Origin: Alphaproteobacteria bacterium AO1-B
Lineage (GTDB): Bacteria; Pseudomonadota; Alphaproteobacteria; Rhizobiales; Stappiaceae
DNA: 64,000 bases
Direction of reading: 5' to 3'
Assembly: GCA_001890945.1 (NCBI GenBank)
Contig: MLAX01000005.1
Location: forward strand, 62,001-126,000
This document shows, one piece after another, positions 58,921 through 64,000 of the stretch; position 1 is the first letter of the stretch, and each line of letters starts with the position of its first letter. Under the pieces are notes generated by a model. That model did no database searches. It saw nothing but the letters and a program-made list of their open reading frames with translations, and was not told the DNA's origin. Position numbers and translations under genes: made by a program.

Positions 58921-60387
58921 TTGAAGCAGTCGTGTTCGCCCATGGGAAGACAGCGAGGATTTCCGGTGTACGCAAGCTTATTCGGCCGTCGATCAGCCCT
59001 GCCCATTCTGGTGGCAACCCTCGGATTGTTTCTGATAGCTGCGCCAGCTCGAGCGGAAATCGGCACATACATCCTCGTGGATGCCCGCAACGGCGCGGTG
59101 GTGGACCAGAAAAACGCGACCCGCAAATGGTATCCGGCGTCCTTGACCAAGATGATGACGGCCTATGTGACCTTCAAGGCGATCCGCGAAGGGCGGGTTG
59201 CCCTGGATTCTGCTGTTGTACAATCCAAAAACTCGGCAGCTGAACCACCCAGCAAAATGGGTTTCAAGGTTGGCACGAAATTCACCATCGACACAGCGCT
59301 GAAGATCATCCTGATCAAATCGGCCAATGACGTGTCGGTTGCACTGGGCGAAGCAGTCTCTGGATCAGAAAGCGCCTTTCTTGCAGAGATGAATGCCGAA
59401 GCCCGCCGGTTGGGAATGACGAACACCCGCTTTACAAATCCGCATGGCCTTCCGGACAACCGCCAGGTCACGACAGCGCGAGATATGGCGATCCTTGCTA
59501 TGGCTCTGCGCGCGGATTTTCCGGAGTCGCGAGAGTTTTACAAACATCCAGGCATCCGGTTCGGTAAGAAAACCTTGCGCTCTGCCAACCGGGAGTTCCT
59601 GCTGCGGGTTCCGGGCGCCAACGGTATGAAGACCGGCTACATCTGCAATTCCGGTTTTAATGTTGCGTCCTCGGTAACCCGCCGAGGACGAACGCTCATT
59701 GCAATCATCATGGGCGCGTCTTCTGGTCTTGAGCGGACAGCCTTTGCCCGGCAATTGTTTGATGAAGGGTTCCGAAAGGGCAGCCGCGGCCAGAATGTGA
59801 AGAGTCTCAGTGGTTCATCGGGCAATCCGCCGGCCGACGGATATTGCCGTCGGAACAAGAAGCTGAGTTCCAAGCAGTATATGGCTCGTTACGACATGCA
59901 GAATGAGCCAAGCGGCGGCGGTTTGCTGTTCTTCGGTAAACAAAAGAACCCGAAAGAGGCCAAGGTCGATACCAGCAGCTTTACCAAGTCGAACGGGAAG
60001 CCGGACTGGGCCAAGATCCTCGATCGAACTTTGGGACCACGCCGGGTTGCTTACAAGCCGTTGCCGGTTGGGCTCGGCAATCCGAAAGGCACACCGGTCG
60101 TCAGTGCTTCGGTACCTGCCGAAGACATTCCTTTGCCGACGGCCAATCCGATCCGTTTGGCAGAAATCAAGATTCGCAACCAGTTGCAGACAGCCCAACC
60201 CATTGGAACAACTGGTACTCCGCAGACTGCACAGGCAGGTGCCGGATCTATCCCTCAAGTCGAGGCGACAGCGCAACAACCTGGATCTGCGGTGGATACG
60301 TCGCGGACGGCTCCCGGCTCGATCTTTAGAAAAGGGCTTGATTTCACGGTGCCCGTTCCTGCGCCGAGTCCGTCGCGATCCAACTAA
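58921..60387 (+). CDS. D-alanyl-D-alanine carboxypeptidase (PBP5/DacA-like)
   Basis: Trims the terminal D-Ala of peptidoglycan stem peptides in the periplasm. The 488-residue protein has a signal peptide (ALPILVATLGLFLIAAPARA) and the serine peptidase S11 motifs: SxxK in SLTKMMTAY, SxN in SANDVSVALGE and KTG in MKTGYICNSGFN. After about residue 290 it has a long Pro/Gln/Ser-rich tail instead of the usual short membrane anchor. It starts at TTG 58921 or ATG 58942; the former has AAGG upstream, the latter no clear site. Confidence 0.9.
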   Translation: MKQSCSPMGRQRGFPVYASLFGRRSALPILVATLGLFLIAAPARAEIGTYILVDARNGAVVDQKNATRKWYPASLTKMMTAYVTFKAIREGRVALDSAVVQSKNSAAEPPSKMGFKVGTKFTIDTALKIILIKSANDVSVALGEAVSGSESAFLAEMNAEARRLGMTNTRFTNPHGLPDNRQVTTARDMAILAMALRADFPESREFYKHPGIRFGKKTLRSANREFLLRVPGANGMKTGYICNSGFNVASSVTRRGRTLIAIIMGASSGLERTAFARQLFDEGFRKGSRGQNVKSLSGSSGNPPADGYCRRNKKLSSKQYMARYDMQNEPSGGGLLFFGKQKNPKEAKVDTSSFTKSNGKPDWAKILDRTLGPRRVAYKPLPVGLGNPKGTPVVSASVPAEDIPLPTANPIRLAEIKIRNQLQTAQPIGTTGTPQTAQAGAGSIPQVEATAQQPGSAVDTSRTAPGSIFRKGLDFTVPVPAPSPSRSN

Positions 60388-60432
60388 ATCCCCTTGGTTT
60401 GACAGCGGGAACTGGATCACTCTCTGGTTTGC

Positions 60433-60448
60433 TTAACTTATTTTTAAC
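60433..60448 (+). promoter_or_regulatory. Exact CtrA-type box upstream of the small acidic gene
   Basis: TTAA-CTTATTT-TTAAC matches the consensus TTAA-N7-TTAAC exactly. It is 133 bases upstream of the ORF at 60581, and another TTAAC half site follows at 60457. The gap is otherwise without a gene. Confidence 0.5.
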
Positions 60449-60580
60449 GCTGTTCTTTAACGATGCAGTAAGCGTCGATCTGAATTGAGGTCATTGCCTT
60501 GCCGGATCGTCAGCTGCAGCACAAGAGGTGCTGCTATAGGCGAAGAAACGCCGTGTTGATGAGGATCGAGAGATCACCGC

Positions 60581-60877
60581 ATGATAGAACCGAGATCAAC
60601 TGCCACAATCCGCGCCCTTGCGAGCCTTGCAGAATTGTCTGCAGACCAGCTGGAAGAAGGCACATCGGTCGAAGACGTTATCGCAACTTTACGAAAGGCT
60701 GCGGAAGCTGTCCGGATGGTGATCGACGAGACAGAAATGGAAGACGGTGCGCCGGAAGAAGCAGATCTCGCGCAAGACCTGACCCCGATGGATCTTTCCG
60801 GCGATGACGCCGCTGAGCTGTCTGACGACGATACCGAGACAAAGAGCGGCGAGATCCACGTTCTGAACGCCGGCTGA
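60581..60877 (+). CDS. Small acidic protein of unknown function
   Basis: A 98-residue protein without signal peptide. The first half is helical (TIRALASLAELSADQLEEG, TLRKAAEAVRMVIDET). The second half is strongly acidic and likely disordered (EEADLAQDLTPMDLSGDDAA and on). No family was recognised. The GAGG upstream and the codon pattern suggest a real gene. An exact CtrA-type box lies 133 bases upstream, which hints at cell-cycle control. Confidence 0.65.
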   Translation: MIEPRSTATIRALASLAELSADQLEEGTSVEDVIATLRKAAEAVRMVIDETEMEDGAPEEADLAQDLTPMDLSGDDAAELSDDDTETKSGEIHVLNAG

Positions 60878-61054
60878 TATTGTCCAGCGCGACTCCAATT
60901 ATTCGACGTCCCCAAGCATCAGGCTTTCTGCTTTGACGCTGCGCCCTCACAGATGCTAGCCATAGCCCCTTGTGGAGCACAGGCGGTTTTTTGACGTCCG
61001 CCACACCTCATTTCATCGATGAGAGTATGCTCCGGGTTTCTATGGAGCGAGTGC

Positions 61055-62275
61055 ATGAGCGTTGCGGACGCATCCCCCGTATCTGAAAAACCGGCGAGAG
61101 TTCCCAAGCCGCCGATCCCCGTGTCTGTCCTGACCGGGTTTCTGGGTGCGGGAAAAACAACGCTCCTGAACCATATCCTTCAGGATCCGGCCATGGCCGA
61201 TACGGCCGTCATCATTAATGAATTCGGTGAGATCGGGCTTGATCATCTGTTTGTCGATCAGGCAGGCGACGGCATCGTTGAGTTGTCGTCGGGGTGTTTG
61301 TGCTGCACGATCCGCGGCGATCTCGTAACCACGCTTGAAAACCTGCTGCGCCATCTGGACAACGGGCGGACCGAACGGTTGACCCGGGTGGTGATCGAAA
61401 CCACAGGCCTCGCGGACCCTGCGCCGATCCTTCACACGATCATTCTGCACCCGTATCTGGTGATGCGCTACCGGCTGGACAGCGTTGTGACACTGGTGGA
61501 TGCCGTCAACGGGCTCTCCACGCTCGATGAGCATGAAGAAGCCAAAAAACAGGCCGCAGTTGCGGACCGGATCGTGCTCACCAAGACGGATCTGCTCAAC
61601 AGTGAGGAGAGCCAGAGGAACTTTTCGGATCTGAAATCCCGACTTCTTGCTTTGAACCCGGGCGCGAAGGTGCTCGATACCCAGGCCGGTGAAGCGACGC
61701 CGGAAACGCTGTTCAATGCAGGGCTTTACAATCCGGAGACCAAGATCCCGGACGTTGCCAACTGGCTGAACGCGGAGGCGTATGAGCCGAACCATCATGT
61801 TCATTCTCATGGACATCATCACCATGATGGCGATCACCACCATGGGCACCACCATCACGGCCACGATCATGCGCATGACATAAACCGGCATAGCGACGCG
61901 ATCCGGGCCTTTACCCTTTCGACCGACCGGCCGGTGTCGGCGTCAGCGCTGGAAATGTTTCTGGATCTGCTGCGTTCGGCGCACGGCCCAAAGCTTCTGC
62001 GGGTCAAGGGCATTGTGCAGCTTGCCGAGGATCCGGACCGGCCTGTCGTTATTCATGGCGTTCAGCACGTCTTCCACCCACCGGCAACGCTGGACGCCTG
62101 GCCGGATGAGGACCGGCGGACCCGGATGGTGTTCATCACCAAGGATCTGCCTGAGGGGTTCGTCCGCAAGATGTTCGAAGCCTTTTCCGGAGCGCTCCGA
62201 CCCGACACGCCGGATAGTGATGCCATGCTGAACAACCCGCTTGCGGTGTCCGGATTTACGAGCCCGCCACGTTAG
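61055..62275 (+). CDS. CobW/COG0523 family metal-binding GTPase
   Basis: A 406-residue SIMIBI GTPase. It has the P-loop SVLTGFLGAGKTTLLNHIL (about 25-43), the conserved metal motif GCLCCTIRGDLV (CxCC type), and the guanine-specificity TKTD. A His-rich linker near 245-280 holds more than 15 His residues, and a C-terminal CobW domain follows. Members move zinc, cobalt or nickel to target proteins; which metal is not clear. The ATG at 61055 follows GGAGCGAG and is preferred to 61019. Confidence 0.93.
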   Translation: MSVADASPVSEKPARVPKPPIPVSVLTGFLGAGKTTLLNHILQDPAMADTAVIINEFGEIGLDHLFVDQAGDGIVELSSGCLCCTIRGDLVTTLENLLRHLDNGRTERLTRVVIETTGLADPAPILHTIILHPYLVMRYRLDSVVTLVDAVNGLSTLDEHEEAKKQAAVADRIVLTKTDLLNSEESQRNFSDLKSRLLALNPGAKVLDTQAGEATPETLFNAGLYNPETKIPDVANWLNAEAYEPNHHVHSHGHHHHDGDHHHGHHHHGHDHAHDINRHSDAIRAFTLSTDRPVSASALEMFLDLLRSAHGPKLLRVKGIVQLAEDPDRPVVIHGVQHVFHPPATLDAWPDEDRRTRMVFITKDLPEGFVRKMFEAFSGALRPDTPDSDAMLNNPLAVSGFTSPPR

Positions 62276-62398
62276 TCTTCAGCCTTCATGGCAGAATAAA
62301 TTCATCCAGTAGTGCAGAGCTACCTCTCCCATTGGGTCAGGTGACTTGCCATCTAAGGCGGTATTTCATTGGTTGTTAAGCCGCCGCTGACTACTCCA

Positions 62399-62460
62399 TG
62401 CCACCCCGGCACTGAGACGGGGGCTTTTGGTTCCGGTCCCGGCACAAGGTCGGGACGGCA
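62399..62460. repeat. Degenerate copy of the dispersed palindromic repeat
   Basis: Ends TGCCACCCCGGCAC and GTCGGGACGGCA are imperfect inverted relatives of the GTCATCCCGG / CCGGGATGAC ends seen elsewhere; the inside includes GGTCCCGGCAC. About 62 bases, between the convergent cobW and tesB genes. Confidence 0.5.
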
Positions 62461-62475
62461 ACGCATTATGCGATT

Positions 62476-63348
62476 TCACTCAGCCTCTTTCTTCCGCAAC
62501 CGGATCAAGCCTTCTTGGGCCGTCGAGGCGATGAGCTTGCCATCCTGGGTGTAGAGCAGGCCGCGGTTCATGCCTCGTGACCCGGAGGAGCTGGTGCTGT
62601 CGGTCGCGTAGAGCAGCCATTCATCGGCGCGGAACGGGTGATGAAACCACATGGCGTGATCCAGGCTGGCGGCCTGGATTTTTGGACTGAAGACCGACGT
62701 GCCATGCGGGAACAAGGACGTGTCGAGCAGTGTCATGTCAGAGGCATAGGCCAGAACACACTGGTGAATGCGCTCATCATCCGGCAAAGGGTCACTCGCG
62801 CGCACCCAAACATATTGCTGGGCCGGCAACGGTTTCTTGCTGAAATAGTGGGTCATGTCGACCGGGCGCATTTCAATTGGTCGTTCGCGCTCCCAGTAGC
62901 GTTTGACGTTCTCCGGGGCAAACGCCAGAAATTTTTCTTTCAATTCCTGTTCGCTCGGCAGGTCATCCGGTCCCGGCACATCCGGCATGTCAGCCTGGTA
63001 CTCCAGCCCCTCTTCGCGCACTTGAAAGGAGGCGGACATGGAGAAAATCGCATGGCCGTGCTGAATGGCGACCACCCGGCGGGTGGTGAAGCTGCCGCCA
63101 TCACGGATCCGGTCGACTTCATAAATGATCGGCACCGAAGGATCGCCGGGCCGCAAAAAATACCCATGTAGGGAGTGAACATGGCGGTCTTCGACAACCG
63201 TGCGGGAGGCGGCAACCAGCGCCTGGCCAATCACCTGGCCGCCAAAAACACGCTGCCAGCCGACTTGGGGGCTGCGACCACGAAACAGATTGTGTTCCAG
63301 AGGTTCCAGGTCGAGAATGTGCAGAAGGTTGTCAATGGCCGTATTCAT
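62476..63348 (-). CDS. tesB: Acyl-CoA thioesterase II
   Basis: Hydrolyses medium- and long-chain acyl-CoA to free fatty acid and CoA. The 290-residue double hot-dog protein has NLFRGRSPQVGWQRVFGGQVIGQAL near the start and the C-terminal hot-dog SLDHAMWFHHPFRADEWLLY with conserved Asp, followed by SRGMNRGLLYTQDGKLIAS. The ATG at 63348 has AGGAA upstream. Length matches E. coli TesB. Confidence 0.95.
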   Translation of the reverse strand: MNTAIDNLLHILDLEPLEHNLFRGRSPQVGWQRVFGGQVIGQALVAASRTVVEDRHVHSLHGYFLRPGDPSVPIIYEVDRIRDGGSFTTRRVVAIQHGHAIFSMSASFQVREEGLEYQADMPDVPGPDDLPSEQELKEKFLAFAPENVKRYWERERPIEMRPVDMTHYFSKKPLPAQQYVWVRASDPLPDDERIHQCVLAYASDMTLLDTSLFPHGTSVFSPKIQAASLDHAMWFHHPFRADEWLLYATDSTSSSGSRGMNRGLLYTQDGKLIASTAQEGLIRLRKKEAE

Positions 63349-63482
63349 CGGCGCGGTTCCTGTTAAATAGAACAATGGGGACAGTGGCCGGGTGAGCCGC
63401 CGGTTTGATGAAGTCTTGGACGTGTGTTGACGTTAAAGTCAAGATGCCCCAACGGAAACGAGGGGCGAGGAGTTTGTAAGCA

Positions 63483-64000
63483 ATGGCAAGATCCAAAAAG
63501 AGCGACGAGATGTTTGATGTCGTCATCGCAGGCGGCGGCTATGTTGGCCTGTCGCTGGCGCTCGCGCTGAAGCAAGGGGATCCGGGCCTCAAATGTGCTG
63601 TTGTTGATCCAAAGCCGATGAATACCCTCGACAAGGATCCGCGCGCATCCGCCATTGCAGCGGCCGCGTCCCGAATGCTGACCCAGCTCGGCATCTGGGA
63701 GAAAATCTCCGATAAAGGCCAGCCGATCAACGAGATGATCGTTACGGATAGCAAACTGCGCGATGCGGTGCGTCCTGTTTTTCTGACCTTTGACGGTGAA
63801 GCGACCGATGGCGAACCATTCGCGACCATGATGCCCAACGGTGTCATGATGCCTGCGCTCTACAAAGCAGCCAAAGCGCTCGGAACAGTGTTATTTGCGC
63901 CCAACAGCGCGGCGACGTTCCGGAACAATCCGGATCACGTGGATCTGGAACTCAACGATGGCAAAGTTCTGAAAACCCGCCTTTTGATCGCTGCAGATGG
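63483..64000 (+). CDS. UbiH/UbiF/COQ6-type FAD hydroxylase (partial)
   Basis: The first 172 codons of a flavin monooxygenase, cut by the window edge. It begins ATGGCAAGATCC; the FAD-binding motif DVVIAGGGYVGLSLALALK lies at about residues 12-30. It continues with DPRASAIAAAASRMLTQLG, a hallmark of ubiquinone ring hydroxylases (UbiH/UbiF/UbiL), and FATMMPNGVMMPALYKAAK. It probably hydroxylates a ubiquinone precursor. The exact ring position cannot be told from the N-terminal part. Confidence 0.9.
   Translation, partial: MARSKKSDEMFDVVIAGGGYVGLSLALALKQGDPGLKCAVVDPKPMNTLDKDPRASAIAAAASRMLTQLGIWEKISDKGQPINEMIVTDSKLRDAVRPVFLTFDGEATDGEPFATMMPNGVMMPALYKAAKALGTVLFAPNSAATFRNNPDHVDLELNDGKVLKTRLLIAAD

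Noticed and set aside
61040..61891. A 283-codon minus-strand frame starting with a Met/Val-rich stretch opposite cobW
   Set aside because: The Met/Val run is the complement of the His-rich codons of cobW, not a membrane protein.

Overview
The window is core chromosome of an alphaproteobacterium. It carries ActSR/RegBA, Irr, SecB, a fabA-fabB-fabI cluster, hemE-hemJ-rho-mnmE-mnmG-rsmG-parAB, a chimeric malic enzyme and a rhizobial-style urease operon. Together with a moderately high G+C content this points to Hyphomicrobiales (Rhizobiales), perhaps a Stappiaceae/Roseibium-like marine organism; the family assignment is inference from gene content and order. No insertion sequence, prophage, CRISPR array, tRNA or rRNA was recognised.

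Layout. 1-11 kb: the redox two-component system actR/actS (minus), secB, malic enzyme maeB (minus), mutS, a PcfJ-like protein of unknown role (minus) and an MFS exporter. 11-18 kb: DUF2244, nth, a GNAT enzyme, the iron regulator irr, the unsaturated fatty acid genes fabA-fabB with fabI, an SH3 protein and a 2-hydroxyacid dehydrogenase. 18.6-22.3 kb: a minus-strand run dnaQ, coaE, aroE, maf, ppsR. 22.3-22.75 kb: a gene-free, AT-rich stretch beside hemE that looks like the chromosomal replication origin. 22.7-32.9 kb: a plus-strand run hemE, hemJ, rho, GNAT, mnmE, mnmG, rsmG, parA, parB, with six parS-like centromere sites. 32.9-38 kb: holA, lptE, leuS and an orphan periplasmic binding protein (minus).

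38-51 kb: yggS, a small EF-hand protein, a TRAP transporter operon with an embedded LysE exporter and an isocitrate-lyase-family enzyme, leuC, an HNH nuclease, a TadG-like von Willebrand protein, acetyl-CoA synthetase and DUF1761. 51-58.6 kb: a minus-strand urease operon ureD-ureA-orf-ureB-lprI-like-lprI-like-ureC-GST-ureE-ureF-ureG-GNAT. 58.9-64 kb: a D,D-carboxypeptidase, a small acidic protein behind an exact CtrA-type box, a His-rich CobW GTPase, acyl-CoA thioesterase II and the start of a UbiH-type hydroxylase.

The most interesting signals are non-coding. First, the candidate oriC has DnaA-box-like, CtrA-box-like and GANTC motifs. Second, it lies 3-8 kb from six parS-like sites, five of which differ from consensus in a way that creates a GANTC (CcrM methylation) site. 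Third, a family of palindromic repeats occurs four times, three of them between convergent genes. I found no convincing new defence or mobile system; the coding content is mostly conserved housekeeping.
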